In this document: positions 32,614 to 42,443 of the stretch, in pieces
Position numbering within the stretch: the stretch's first letter is position 1
How the letters are laid out: every line of letters begins with the position of its first letter
NCBI GenBank assembly: GCA_038528965.1
Contig: JBCBEC010000024.1
Location: 1-64,000 of the forward strand
DNA length: 64,000 bases
Origin: Lewinella sp038528965
GTDB taxonomy: Bacteria > Bacteroidota > Bacteroidia > Chitinophagales > Saprospiraceae
Direction of reading: 5' to 3'
The notes under the pieces: model-generated
What the model was told of the DNA's origin: nothing
Databases searched by the model: none
What the model saw: only the letters and a program-made list of their open reading frames with translations
Position numbers and translations under genes: made by a program

Positions 32614-35258
32614 TAGTCAAACATCTTAGTTTGTCCGTCACCCTCAAGGTCAAACTCAATGCTATCACCTGCACTTAGTTTTTTTGGGCCCTTGGCCGCT
32701 GTCGCTTTCTCCTTTGCTTTAGCTTTAGGTTGGCGTTTAGGAATGGTGATTTTAACATCTTCCAGCTTGTTTCCTAAAGACTTCCAGCCTTTCACATCAA
32801 TGAAAGAAGTTAGCGCTACTTCTTTATCTACTTTACCTTCTTTCGTGCGGTAGTTGTAAGCCACGGTTGCTGCTTCGTCTACGGTTGCGTAAAGCAGTTT
32901 GGTTTGCTTATGCTCCGTCAAGAATGGATAGCGCTGCCCGGTCTTTGTCGTCTCCACATTGAAACGCTTGACCATCGTCCACTTCCGCTCCCCTTCATAA
33001 TAGATGGCTGAAATAGCGGCCTTGGGATCATACTTACCCACGTGAAACAGCTCCTTGGGTTCAAACTTTTTGTTCAGATCCAGATCCATCACCTCATAAC
33101 TCCCATCGGTGTAGACAGCCAGCAGCTGATCTCCCGTATCGAAGGCTCCCAGGAAGAGTCCGCGTTCAGCTTTATTGAGGCGACCACTCACTTCATCCAT
33201 CCACAACTTCATGGCGCCCAAGGTAGATTTACCGGCCTCTTTCAGCACGGTCTTTCGTACCCCGTAGCGGGTCATAATATTACCCTTGGAGCCGCGGCCC
33301 TTGATGGCGATTTCGCTAAAGTCAACATCAAAGTTCTTGATCCGCGCTTTAGCATTCGGCGAAAGCTGAACATTGATAATCTCAGCCTCACCATTAGGGT
33401 TTGCGCTGAAGTACAATGTTTTGTTGAGCTTGTGCCCGGTAGTCAGATCGTATTCTTTATCTCGAGTAATTGCCGTCACGTTGAAGCGCTTGATCATTGC
33501 CCGGCCAGTCTTGGCGTCCAGGTACACCATATTATAAGTGGTGCGTTCATCTCCCTTTTTCCAGACTGCGACGTGGATGATGTTTTTACCCACAAAGGTC
33601 TTATCCGCAATCCGAGTCACCATAAACTTACCGTCGCGGCGGAAGACGATGATATCGTCAATATCGGAACAATCGGTAATGAAGGTATCTTTCTTCAAGC
33701 CCATGCCCACAAAGCCCTCCTTGAGGTTGGCGTACAGCTTAGCATTATTGACCACCACCTGGGCGGGTTGTACCTTATCGAAAGTGGTAATCTCCGTCTT
33801 GCGCTCCTGCCCTTTTCCATACTTAGAAAGTAAATGCTCGAAGTAGGCAATGGCGTAAGTCGTCAAGTTGGCCAAATCATGCTTGACTTGTGCCAGCTCT
33901 TCTTCGAGTTTAGCAATTTGCTCCTCCGCCTTGAAAGTATTGTATTTGGAGATCCGCTTGATCTTGATCTCAGTCAAACGCACAATATCATCCTCGGTAA
34001 TATCTCGCAATAGAACGATACGGTCATCTCCAGCCTTAGCTTTCTCTCCTGGTACGCGTACGTACTTACGCAAGCCGGTTTCAATGATTTCCAGTACGGC
34101 CTCCCAGGTCTCCGCCTCTTCAATGTCGCGATAGATACGCTTCTCAATGAAGATCTTCTCCAAGCTGGCAAAGTGCAGCTTCTCTTCCAGCTCCTTTTGC
34201 CGGATTTCGAGCTCCATCTTCAGCAGCGCCTTGGTGCTTTCGGTGGAGATATGCAGCAACTCCTCAACAGTCAAGAAGTGCGGCTTATCGTCAATAATCA
34301 CACAAGCATTGGGCGATATCGAAAGCTCACAATTGGTAAAGGCATACAGCGCATCCACCGTCAAATCCGGGGAAACTCCGGAGGCCAGTTCAATGGCAAT
34401 TTCAATATCCGCAGCCGTATTATCCGTAACCCGCTTAATCTTAATCTTACCCTTATCGTTCGCCTTGATAATGCTATCAATCAGCGAAGTGGTCGTGATG
34501 CCATAAGGCAGATCACGAATGACCAGATTCTTATTATCTACCTTTTCAATGTGGCAGCGCACCTTCACTCTACCACCACGTTTACCGCCCTGATAGTCAG
34601 CTACGTCAACCAGCCCCCGTGTATCAAAGTCTGGGTAGATCTTCACCCGTTTTCCTTCCAAAATCTTGATGGAAGCTTTGATCAACTCAATGAAGTTGTG
34701 GGGAAGAATCTTAGTACTCAAACCTACCGCAATACCTTCCGCCCCCTGGCACAGCAGCAGCGGAAACTTCATCGGCAGATGAATCGGCTCTTTCTTCCGG
34801 CCGTCATACGACAACTGCCATTCGGTAGTCTGTGGGTTGAAAGCGACCTCCAAGGCAAACTTAGTCAGTCGGGCCTCAATATAACGTGAAGCAGCAGCGC
34901 GATCCCCAGTACGAGAATCTCCCCAGTTTCCCTGTGGGTCAATCATTAAATCCTTCTGCCCTAAATTGACTAGTGCATCACCAATAGCGGCATCACCGTG
35001 GGGGTGGTACTGCATGGTTTGTCCAATGATGTTTGCCACCTTGTGATAACGCCCATCATCCATCTGCTTCATGGAGTGGAGAATCCGGCGTTGTACAGGT
35101 TTCAAGCCATCCAATACCGCAGGTACGGCGCGTTCCAGAATTACATAACTGGCGTAATCCAGAAAATAATCCTTGTACATCCCCTTTAGGGTGATAATAC
35201 TATCGTCTAGGCCGTTGGTGGCTTGTCCGTTCTTATGGGGGTCCTGCGTTTCGCTCAT
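32613..35258 (-). CDS. parC: DNA topoisomerase IV subunit A
   Basis: 881 residues. Type IIA subunit that breaks and reseals both DNA strands, partner of ParE. The breakage-reunion domain has LKPVQRRILHSM, the HPHGD motif (YHPHGDAAIGDALV) and the catalytic Tyr in AAASRYIEARL. C-terminal beta-pinwheel region follows with repeats beginning FLGAFDTGDQLLAVYTDGSYE. The YGxxxx GyrA-box (QRRGGKG) is absent, so it is ParC rather than GyrA, and Bacteroidota ParC is usually about this length. The gene for ParE is not in the window. Confidence 0.9.
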   Translation of the reverse strand: MSETQDPHKNGQATNGLDDSIITLKGMYKDYFLDYASYVILERAVPAVLDGLKPVQRRILHSMKQMDDGRYHKVANIIGQTMQYHPHGDAAIGDALVNLGQKDLMIDPQGNWGDSRTGDRAAASRYIEARLTKFALEVAFNPQTTEWQLSYDGRKKEPIHLPMKFPLLLCQGAEGIAVGLSTKILPHNFIELIKASIKILEGKRVKIYPDFDTRGLVDVADYQGGKRGGRVKVRCHIEKVDNKNLVIRDLPYGITTTSLIDSIIKANDKGKIKIKRVTDNTAADIEIAIELASGVSPDLTVDALYAFTNCELSISPNACVIIDDKPHFLTVEELLHISTESTKALLKMELEIRQKELEEKLHFASLEKIFIEKRIYRDIEEAETWEAVLEIIETGLRKYVRVPGEKAKAGDDRIVLLRDITEDDIVRLTEIKIKRISKYNTFKAEEQIAKLEEELAQVKHDLANLTTYAIAYFEHLLSKYGKGQERKTEITTFDKVQPAQVVVNNAKLYANLKEGFVGMGLKKDTFITDCSDIDDIIVFRRDGKFMVTRIADKTFVGKNIIHVAVWKKGDERTTYNMVYLDAKTGRAMIKRFNVTAITRDKEYDLTTGHKLNKTLYFSANPNGEAEIINVQLSPNAKARIKNFDVDFSEIAIKGRGSKGNIMTRYGVRKTVLKEAGKSTLGAMKLWMDEVSGRLNKAERGLFLGAFDTGDQLLAVYTDGSYEVMDLDLNKKFEPKELFHVGKYDPKAAISAIYYEGERKWTMVKRFNVETTKTGQRYPFLTEHKQTKLLYATVDEAATVAYNYRTKEGKVDKEVALTSFIDVKGWKSLGNKLEDVKITIPKRQPKAKAKEKATAAKGPKKLSAGDSIEFDLEGDGQTKMFD

Positions 35259-35610
35259 AAATCAATGCTTCACGTTGACCAGCGCGGAGAAACTGGTCGG
35301 ATCTTTTCGTCTCTGTTTTTAATAAAAGTCGAAGATAAATAATTCAAGCAAAGTTAAGTAAAAGTCTATTTTTAAACAAAAAATTTATTAAAAAGACAAA
35401 CTTCTTCCAACTTGTTTAGTAAACTTTTATTCGTTCGTCTAGAAAAATCGGTTGTCTATATCATTTTAGGCGTAGTGAGACATATTTAACAGCAACCATT
35501 CCCACCAATCCTGCATCTTTAAAGGTATCTCCGACTGTTGTATTACATTTTTGTCGCTTTTGGTTTGAGCCAATGGCAGATGAGGCGTGTAATACACCAA
35601 AACCTAAGTT
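35259..35610. other. Divergent intergenic region with parC promoter
   Basis: 352 bp between parC (minus) and the receptor gene (plus). It holds the parC promoter at 35349-35380. The other half has AT-rich sequence and TTGTATTACATTTTTG near 35538-35553, but no convincing second promoter. Confidence 0.6.
35349..35380 (-). promoter_or_regulatory. parC promoter
   Basis: Reading the minus strand: TTTG (35380-35377), exactly 20 nt, then TAACTTTG (35356-35349). This is a perfect match to the Bacteroidota promoter pattern. Transcription should start near 35342, giving a leader of about 85 nt. Confidence 0.8.
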
Positions 35611-38040
35611 ATGAATCACCCCACTGCACTCCTTTGGGTAGTAGCCACGTTATTGCTATCCGGCACTACCCTCTTTTCTCAAACCACTGTTTCCGGCTTC
35701 GTCTACGACAATGAACAAAGTCCGCTCTCCTACGCGGGTGTCATGTTGCTCAATGCTTCCGATTCGCTACTCGTAAAAGGTGCCGTAAGCGAAGACGATG
35801 GTGCTTTTGAGTTTGAAGATGTCCCTAGCGGGAACTACTTACTTGGTATTAGCCTGATTGGCTATGACGACCTCTTCTCCTCCACCTTCGAAATTACTGC
35901 TAGCGAGAGTAATCGCGACCTTGGTGCTTTCCAAATGGAGAGTGGCGCGCTACAGCTGGAAGAAGTAGAGGTAGTAGCCAAAAAACCACTATTCGAACAG
36001 CGCATCGACCGCCTGGTGGTCAACGTGGCCCAAAGTGTAACCGCGGCGGGAAGTACTGCCCTGGAAGTACTGGAACGTTCACCAGGTATCATTGTCAATC
36101 GCCAGAGCAACAGCATTGCTATTGCCGGTAAATCTGGTGTGGTGGTCATGATCAACAACAAGATCAACCGCCTCCCCATGGAAACACTGATCCAAATGCT
36201 GGACGGCATGCCTGCCGATAATGTGGAGCGTATTGAAATCATTACCACTCCGCCCGCTAATTTCGACGCCGAAGGCAATGCCGGTATTCTCTCAATTATC
36301 CTTAAGAAGAACCTCGACGAGGGCCTAAACGGTAACTTCAACGCCTCTGCGGGCTATGGCGCCAATGAGAAGTATGGCAGCAATATCAATTTCAACTACC
36401 GCCGTGGAAAAGTCAATGTCTATGGCGATTACGGTTACAATTTCAACCATACCGCACAGCTGTTCACTAACTACCGTTCTGTCCTGAATGAAGGTGTGCT
36501 CCTGGAAAATGACAACTCAAGTGAGCGCGATCCCACCACAGCCAGTCAGAATGCACGTTTAGGCGTAGACTTTCAACTGTCAGATCAAACTGTTTTGGGA
36601 ATCCTGGGCACCTGGTCCCAACGACACTGGCGAATGGATGCCATAAACACCGTTAATCGCTTTACCGACGGGCAGCTCTCAGACCAATTAATTGTGGATA
36701 ATCGCGAAACCAATCTTTGGGGCAGCTGGCTGGGCAACATTAACCTACAACACGAGTTTAAGGCCGGTGGCCGCCTCACCTTCGATATTGACTATGCTCA
36801 TTACCAAAACTCTAACCCCACCGATTACGTCAATAGCTACTTTGATCCCAACGGAAACCTGACATCAGAAGAAGAGCTCCGGGTAGGCAAAACAACTCCA
36901 ATCGACATCTACGTTGGTAAGTTGGACTATAGCCGGGAACTGGCCGAAGGGATAACGCTGGAAGCGGGTGTAAAGGGCACGCTTTCCGAATTTAATAATG
37001 ACTTCAGCGTAGAGGACCTAATTGACGGTGAATGGGTAAGCGACCCCGAATTCACCGCTGAGTTTACCCTGGAAGAAAAGATTGGTGCCGCTTATACCTC
37101 ACTCTCTTGGCAGATCAGTCCCAAAACGGGCGCCAAGGCTGGTTTGCGTTATGAATACACCGATTCTAACCTGGGCACACTCACCGAACCCAATATTGTA
37201 GACCGAGAGTATGGCAACTTGTTCCCTAGCCTATTCCTATCACGTGATCTCACGGATGGTCAGCAACTACAGCTATCATATAGCCGTCGTATTAACCGCC
37301 CGGCCTATACCAATCTTGCCCCCTTTGTCATCTTCCTGGACCCCAATACATTGATGACCGGTAACGTCGCCTTGCAACCGGCTTACAGCAACAACTTTAG
37401 CTTGGGTTACCGTATTCAAACCTGGTTTATATCCCTAAATTACGGCTACACCGATGATGCCATCTCTGGCTTCCAGCCCCAGGTTGATCCCGAAACCAAT
37501 CAGCAGGTTAACGCCGCCGTAAATATGGATTATCAGCAGGATGTAGGCCTGAGTGTATCCTTCCCGCTACAGATTACTTCCTGGTGGTCTATGAGAAACA
37601 ACCTAGTCGGCTTCTGGCAAGAGAATCAGTTCACCTTTGGTGATGAGACCGTCAGCTTAGACGGAGCCACCTTTCGGGGAAATACAACCCAAACCCTACA
37701 ACTCCCAGGGGATATCAACCTGGAAATATCAGGTTTCTTCATGTCACCGGTAGCTTTCGGCTTGGTACGCTCAAAACCATTTGGCGATATCGCTATTGGA
37801 CTACAAAAGCAGATAAGCGAACGCAGCAGCTTGCGCTTAAACGCCACCAACCTATTGGAAGGCAACTGGGAATCAGAAGCAAACCAACCCGAAATCAACC
37901 TCAATTATCGCGGTCTTTTCGGTTTCGCCGAGCGGCGCATTCGCCTAACCTATTCTTACAATTTTGGTAACACTGGCGTAAAAGCCGCCCGGAATAGGCA
38001 GACTGGCTCGGCTGATGAGCAAGGGAGGGTTAATAATTAG
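35611..38040 (+). CDS. TonB-dependent receptor-like outer-membrane protein
   Basis: 809 residues. Signal peptide (LLWVVATLLLSGTTLFSQ), CarboxypepD_reg-like domain (TVSGFVYDNEQSPLSYAGVMLL), plug domain (residues about 120-230), then a long beta-barrel of the OMP_b-brl_3 type. No SusD partner is nearby, so it is not a SusC-type transporter. Ligand unknown. It ends in repeats of unrelated intergenic DNA immediately downstream. Confidence 0.87.
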   Translation: MNHPTALLWVVATLLLSGTTLFSQTTVSGFVYDNEQSPLSYAGVMLLNASDSLLVKGAVSEDDGAFEFEDVPSGNYLLGISLIGYDDLFSSTFEITASESNRDLGAFQMESGALQLEEVEVVAKKPLFEQRIDRLVVNVAQSVTAAGSTALEVLERSPGIIVNRQSNSIAIAGKSGVVVMINNKINRLPMETLIQMLDGMPADNVERIEIITTPPANFDAEGNAGILSIILKKNLDEGLNGNFNASAGYGANEKYGSNINFNYRRGKVNVYGDYGYNFNHTAQLFTNYRSVLNEGVLLENDNSSERDPTTASQNARLGVDFQLSDQTVLGILGTWSQRHWRMDAINTVNRFTDGQLSDQLIVDNRETNLWGSWLGNINLQHEFKAGGRLTFDIDYAHYQNSNPTDYVNSYFDPNGNLTSEEELRVGKTTPIDIYVGKLDYSRELAEGITLEAGVKGTLSEFNNDFSVEDLIDGEWVSDPEFTAEFTLEEKIGAAYTSLSWQISPKTGAKAGLRYEYTDSNLGTLTEPNIVDREYGNLFPSLFLSRDLTDGQQLQLSYSRRINRPAYTNLAPFVIFLDPNTLMTGNVALQPAYSNNFSLGYRIQTWFISLNYGYTDDAISGFQPQVDPETNQQVNAAVNMDYQQDVGLSVSFPLQITSWWSMRNNLVGFWQENQFTFGDETVSLDGATFRGNTTQTLQLPGDINLEISGFFMSPVAFGLVRSKPFGDIAIGLQKQISERSSLRLNATNLLEGNWESEANQPEINLNYRGLFGFAERRIRLTYSYNFGNTGVKAARNRQTGSADEQGRVNN

Positions 38041-38459
38041 AATGATCCGCCTTCGCGTAAAGCTACGTCGGACGAGGGAATTAGAGTGATGCGCCTTCGC
38101 GTAAAGCTACGCCTGACGGGGGAATTAGAATGGGAATTGAGGAACTCCACTCCAGTGTTCTGACCACAGACAATCAAAATGGCAATGACAATCGTAACTT
38201 CAATGAGAGGATTAAACAGCTTCTTTTTGATTTTGATCGGCATTGCAATTGAGATTGAAAACGACTGCAAAATTGAGATATGCAGACTTAAAAAGTGACA
38301 GTTGAAGTAGAAGTCTTGAGTATCTAAAAAGCACTTTCACTTCAACTGTCACTTTCACTAATTCTAATTCTCACTCAAATTAAATCCCCATTCTAACCCT
38401 AATTCTAATTCTAACTCTAATTCCCATTCCCTACTTTTACCCCCCTTAAACCCTCACGC
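38041..38459. repeat. Intergenic repeat block (B)
   Basis: 419 bp without a convincing gene. Directly after the receptor stop is a 44-bp tandem duplication (38043-38086 and 38087-38130, five mismatches), each copy holding CGCGTAAAGCTACG. An inverted repeat follows: AAGTGACAGTTGAAGT (38290-38320) against its complement near 38336-38358. Then a run of ATTCTAATTC-like words up to 38430. A minus-strand 77-codon frame spanning this block is treated as chance. Confidence 0.75.
38043..38130 (+). repeat. 44-bp tandem duplication
   Basis: Two copies, 38043-38086 and 38087-38130, directly adjacent, 39 of 44 bases identical. Each carries CGCGTAAAGCTACG and a GGGAATTAGA end. Confidence 0.85.
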
Positions 38460-39392
38460 ATGATCTGGGAGATCACCATCCGCGGTTTTCGGGCGTATTT
38501 GAAGTTGGAGTTGGCCTTGTCCGAGCACAGCATCAAAGCCTACGTGCGTGATGTGCGAAAATTGGTGAGTTTCCTGGAACTGCATAGCGATGAGACGCCA
38601 CCGCGCCATATCAGTCGCGAACAGTTGGAAGGATTTCTAGAATGGCTCAATGCCTTGGGATTGGGCGTGCGTTCACAAGCGCGGGTATTATCGGGTATCA
38701 AAACCTTCTACAAGTATCTGCATACGGAGGCTCCGTTTGAAAAGGATCCCACAGAATTATTGGAAGGACCAAAGCTTGGCCGGTACATCCCTGAGGTACT
38801 CACCTACGAGGAGATACAAGCCATGCTGGCCACTATTGACCTGAGTACCGACCATGGCTTACGCAATCGAGCGATGTTAGAAATGCTCTACGCGAGTGGC
38901 CTCCGGGTAAGCGAACTCATTCAACTGCCCTTACGAAATGTACACTGGCAGATGGAATTTCTGCGGATTATTGGTAAAGGAAATAAAGAGCGGTTGGTGC
39001 CGATTGGAGAAGAAGCCCTAAAGCACCTACGCTTCTACATTGAGGGCGTACGGCGGCACCATAATAACATCAAACCCGAGGCCAATCATTTGGTCTTCCT
39101 CAATCGCCGCGGCGGAGGGCTGAGTCGGGTGATGGTCTTCAATATTGTTAAGGACTGCGCCAAGGCCGCGGGGATAGAAAAAAATGTGAGCCCACATACC
39201 TTCCGCCATAGCTTCGCTACTCACCTGATTGAAGGCGGCGCTGACTTGCGAGCGGTACAGGATATGCTGGGTCATGAATCCATTCTCACAACGGAGATTT
39301 ATACCCATTTGGACTCGGATTATTTACGGGAAACAATCCTGCAATTTCACCCGCGCAACCGTCCCAGTGCGGACGAAGAGCACTCCACCTAG
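38460..39392 (+). CDS. xerD: Tyrosine recombinase XerD-like
   Basis: 310 residues. N-terminal SAM-like DNA-binding domain (1-100), then the catalytic domain. Catalytic residues: Arg in ASGLRVSELIQL, Lys in GKGNKERLVPI, His-x-x-Arg in HTFRHSFATHL, the second His in MLGHESILTTEIYTH, and the nucleophile Tyr in EIYTHLD. It resolves chromosome dimers at dif with a partner, and Bacteroidota often use a single Xer. It is followed after 45 bp by the TlpA-like gene. Confidence 0.88.
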   Translation: MIWEITIRGFRAYLKLELALSEHSIKAYVRDVRKLVSFLELHSDETPPRHISREQLEGFLEWLNALGLGVRSQARVLSGIKTFYKYLHTEAPFEKDPTELLEGPKLGRYIPEVLTYEEIQAMLATIDLSTDHGLRNRAMLEMLYASGLRVSELIQLPLRNVHWQMEFLRIIGKGNKERLVPIGEEALKHLRFYIEGVRRHHNNIKPEANHLVFLNRRGGGLSRVMVFNIVKDCAKAAGIEKNVSPHTFRHSFATHLIEGGADLRAVQDMLGHESILTTEIYTHLDSDYLRETILQFHPRNRPSADEEHST

Positions 39393-39437
39393 TCAACCAT
39401 TGCGAGCAGAAACTTATTTTAATGGCTAAAAAGTGTC

Positions 39438-39977
39438 ATGCTCAAGAAATACGGATGGCTTATAGCTGTACTCCTCGTTGCCGGTTTTTACATCGGCCGC
39501 TACCTTTATTTCATGCCGAAGTTCACCAATGGCCGGCCGGCGCCCAACTTTAGTGGCCAGCTGATTGACGGCAGTGACTTTGCCTTGGAAAATTTGCGTG
39601 GTCAATACGTACTACTCGACTTCTGGGGAAGTTGGTGTGGCCCGTGCCGGTCAGAGAATCCCAGTATTGTGGCGCTTCATAGCAAATACAAGGGAGAACA
39701 ATTCGACAATGCAGAGGGCTTTGTAGTAGTAAATGTAGGTGTTGAAAGAGACAGCAGTCGTTGGTCGCGAGCAATTGTCCAAGATCAACTCAACTGGCCC
39801 TACCACCTCATGGACGAATCTTCTAGCCTCAAATTCTTCAACGGCACCATCTCTAGCCTCTACGGCATCAAAGAAGTACCCACCTCTTATCTCATTGATC
39901 CTCAAGGACAAATCATTGGTGTCAATATGGAAGTTGGTCAGGTGGCACGCCTGCTAGATCAACAGCTGTCAAAATGA
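39438..39977 (+). CDS. TlpA-like thioredoxin-fold protein
   Basis: 179 residues. N-terminal membrane anchor (WLIAVLLVAGFYIGRYLYF), then an AhpC/TSA-TlpA thioredoxin fold facing the periplasm. The redox motif is WCGPC (Cys67 and Cys70), and the cis-proline region is VPTSYLIDPQG. It would keep periplasmic cysteines reduced, for example for cytochrome c maturation. Follows xerD on the same strand. Confidence 0.87.
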   Translation: MLKKYGWLIAVLLVAGFYIGRYLYFMPKFTNGRPAPNFSGQLIDGSDFALENLRGQYVLLDFWGSWCGPCRSENPSIVALHSKYKGEQFDNAEGFVVVNVGVERDSSRWSRAIVQDQLNWPYHLMDESSSLKFFNGTISSLYGIKEVPTSYLIDPQGQIIGVNMEVGQVARLLDQQLSK

Positions 39978-40044
39978 CGTAAGTACCTGCTTGGCAAAGT
40001 AATTGCAGTACATGGGTGTGATGTTTAAAAAACGTTGACACTTC

Positions 40045-40614
40045 ATGAGTAAAAAGAAGGATAAAGCGCCGCAGGAAGATCCGCTGCAGGACGCTACAAA
40101 TACTGTTGAAGAACCCCAAGTAGACGAAAGCCAAGATACTGACAATCAGCCAACTGAAGAACACACAGAGGGTGATAAAGCAGCTGGCGAACGCGATGAG
40201 CTACGTGACAAGTACTTACGTCTGATGGCGGAGTTCGAAAACTATAAAAAACGCACCGTTCGGGAGCGCGTAGATTTGTTGAGTACCGCTGCTCAGGACA
40301 CCCTGACAGCCCTACTGCCGGTTTTGGACGATTTTGACAGGGCCTTGAACCTACCGGAAGAACAGCGAAATTCACCTGCTTTTCAGGAAGGTATTCAGTT
40401 GGTTTACCAAAAACTGAACAACACCCTAAAGCAACGCGGCCTAGAGGTCATGGAATCTACTGGTCAGGATTTTGATCCTGAATTGCATGAGGCCTTGACG
40501 GAAATTCCTGCCCCGAAGGAAGAGCTGAAGGGGAAAATCGTTGATACCATTGAGCGAGGCTATACGCTGAAAGGCAAGATTATTCGCTACGCCAAGGTCG
40601 TTACCGGCAAATAA
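40045..40614 (+). CDS. grpE: Nucleotide exchange factor GrpE
   Basis: 189 residues. Acidic disordered N-terminus, then a long coiled coil (about 50-110: DELRDKYLRLMAEFENYKKRTVRE) and the beta-rich C-terminal wing with the signature RGYTLKGKIIRYAKVVT. It releases ADP from DnaK. Next to dnaJ (8 bp gap), so the two form an operon. Confidence 0.95.
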   Translation: MSKKKDKAPQEDPLQDATNTVEEPQVDESQDTDNQPTEEHTEGDKAAGERDELRDKYLRLMAEFENYKKRTVRERVDLLSTAAQDTLTALLPVLDDFDRALNLPEEQRNSPAFQEGIQLVYQKLNNTLKQRGLEVMESTGQDFDPELHEALTEIPAPKEELKGKIVDTIERGYTLKGKIIRYAKVVTGK

Positions 40615-40622
40615 AGAAGCTA

Positions 40623-41783
40623 ATGGCAAAAAGAGATTATTACGAGGTATTGGGTATCGACAAGTCGGCTTCGCAGACGGAGATCAAAAAGGCGTACCGC
40701 AAGCTCGCTATCAAGTACCACCCGGATAAAAACCCGGATAATAAGGAAGCCGAAGAAAAGTTTAAGGAAGCCGCAGAGGCCTACGAGATACTGAGTAACG
40801 AGGATAAGAAAGCACGCTACGATCGCTTTGGCCACGCGGGTGTAGACCCCAACCGAGGCGGCGGTGGTGGCTTTGGTGGTGGCATGACCATGGAGGATAT
40901 CTTCTCCCAGTTTGGTGATATTTTCGGTGAAACTGGTGGTCCTTTCGGATCCTTTTTCGGTGGTGGCCGCTCTACCCGCGGCCGGGGGGAACGCGGTAGC
41001 AACTTGCGGATTAAAGTGTCCCTGAGTCTGGAAGAAATTGCCAAAGGAGTCACCAAAAAAATCAAGGTCAAAAAGCAAGTCACCTGTGACCAATGTAACG
41101 GTAGCGGGGCAAAAGACAGCTCTTCTACCTCCACTTGTAATACTTGCCGTGGTTCGGGGATGGTGCGCCAGGTGCGCTCGACCATTCTGGGGCAAATGCA
41201 AACCACTACTACCTGCCCTACTTGTAATGGTAGCGGCCAGATCATTAAGGACCGTTGCACCAAGTGTAAGGGCGATGGCCGCATGTACGCCGAAGAGACC
41301 ATTGAGATTCCTATCCCAGCGGGCGTTGAAGGTGGAATGCAGCTTAGCATGCGTGGTAAAGGAAACGCAGGCCGGATGGGCGGCCCTGCCGGTGATCTTT
41401 TGATCAACATCGAAGAAAAGCCGCACGATCATCTGCAGCGGGATGGGATGAACCTCATCTACGATCTGTACGTCAATATCGCCGACGCCGCTTTAGGTAC
41501 CTCCGTAGAAGTACCAACCATTGACGGCCGCGTGAAAATCAAGATTCCGCCAGGTACGCAATCTGGTAAGATCTTTCGTCTCAAAGGCAAAGGCCTAAGC
41601 AATGTGCAGGATTATGGTCAAGGTGACCAGTTGATTCACGTCAACGTATGGACACCTAAGAAGCTATCCGATGAGGAGCGGGCAATTCTGGAAAAGTTAC
41701 GTGAAAGCAGCAACTTCCAACCACAGCCTGGTAAAGGAGATCGTGGATTCTTTGATCGTATGCGCGATTACTTTAAAGGCTAA
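40623..41783 (+). CDS. dnaJ: Chaperone DnaJ
   Basis: 386 residues, full type I architecture: J domain 1-70 with HPD in YHPDKNPDN; Gly/Phe-rich region; zinc-finger domain with four CxxCxGxG repeats (CDQCNGSG, CNTCRGSG, CPTCNGSG, CTKCKGDG); and the C-terminal substrate-binding domain. DnaJ hands unfolded proteins to DnaK and stimulates its ATPase. Terminator at 41836. The long minus-strand frame opposite it is a shadow. Confidence 0.96.
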   Translation: MAKRDYYEVLGIDKSASQTEIKKAYRKLAIKYHPDKNPDNKEAEEKFKEAAEAYEILSNEDKKARYDRFGHAGVDPNRGGGGGFGGGMTMEDIFSQFGDIFGETGGPFGSFFGGGRSTRGRGERGSNLRIKVSLSLEEIAKGVTKKIKVKKQVTCDQCNGSGAKDSSSTSTCNTCRGSGMVRQVRSTILGQMQTTTTCPTCNGSGQIIKDRCTKCKGDGRMYAEETIEIPIPAGVEGGMQLSMRGKGNAGRMGGPAGDLLINIEEKPHDHLQRDGMNLIYDLYVNIADAALGTSVEVPTIDGRVKIKIPPGTQSGKIFRLKGKGLSNVQDYGQGDQLIHVNVWTPKKLSDEERAILEKLRESSNFQPQPGKGDRGFFDRMRDYFKG

Positions 41784-41835
41784 TAATCGCAGAAAATTAT
41801 TTATCGACTTTTTGCGTCATAATATTCAGACCTTT

Positions 41836-41869
41836 GCGGGAAGTGTTCAATGACTAGAACACTTCCCGC
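41836..41869 (+). terminator. Terminator of grpE-dnaJ
   Basis: A perfect 13-bp stem (41836-41848 with 41857-41869), 8-nt loop, followed by TTACTTTT. Confidence 0.85.
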
Positions 41870-41925
41870 TTACTTTTAGGCGTTCTGTTTGCATTACCTT
41901 ATCGCTTATCACCAAGCTTTTCCGC

Positions 41926-42399
41926 ATGTTGAGATTTCTCCCCGTTCTGGGTCTATTAAGTGTATTAGCCAGTTGTGGCCCCAACTTCGTTCACGAATCA
42001 GCGCTGGAAATACCAGAGGCTGGTTGGACTTATCAGGATAGCCTCACGGCTCAGTTTGAGATTGAAGATTCCCTTACTATCTACAATCTGCATTTACTCC
42101 TGGAGCACGACGAACGTTTCCCTTTCCAGAACTTTTATGTGCAGGTACACACCAAATTTCCCAACGGCCAGCGCCTCAGTGAACTAGTATCATTAGAACT
42201 GGCCAACAAGGTGGGAAAGTGGTTAGGTGAATGTAGCAGTGAAGCCTGCCAACTCGATATTCCTATCCAACAGGGCGCCTACTTCAACCAGATTGGTAAA
42301 TACCAGATTACCATCGAGCAATACTCGCGGCGCAATCCGCTTCCCGGGATACGAGAAATAGGTTTCGCGCTAGAGGAAACTAAAGAGCGGCGCGGATAA
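41926..42399 (+). CDS. gldH: Gliding motility lipoprotein GldH
   Basis: 157 residues. Signal peptide with lipobox LASC (Cys17). The mature part fits GldH: an early EIPEAGWTYQDSLTAQFEIEDS, a YNLHLLLEHDERFPFQNFYVQV strand pair, and SELVSLELANKVGKWLG. GldH is needed for gliding in Flavobacterium and is tied to the type IX secretion and gliding apparatus, which fits the T9SS cargo found at 43954 and 46119. Outer-membrane or periplasmic lipoprotein. Confidence 0.8.
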   Translation: MLRFLPVLGLLSVLASCGPNFVHESALEIPEAGWTYQDSLTAQFEIEDSLTIYNLHLLLEHDERFPFQNFYVQVHTKFPNGQRLSELVSLELANKVGKWLGECSSEACQLDIPIQQGAYFNQIGKYQITIEQYSRRNPLPGIREIGFALEETKERRG

Positions 42400-42443
42400 A
42401 GGACGACCCTGCCACACTTCTACGAATTGGTTAACTTGTCGGC

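Noticed and set aside
33042..33833. Long plus-strand frames opposite parC
   Set aside because: parC is intact and strongly recognised; the frames have no start context or family resemblance.
38037..38270. A 77-codon minus-strand frame after the receptor gene
   Set aside because: It lies wholly inside the tandem and word repeats and overlaps the receptor stop; no coding signature.
40620..41432. A 270-codon minus-strand frame
   Set aside because: Antisense to the intact dnaJ; its open length comes from the Gly- and Cys-rich codons of dnaJ.
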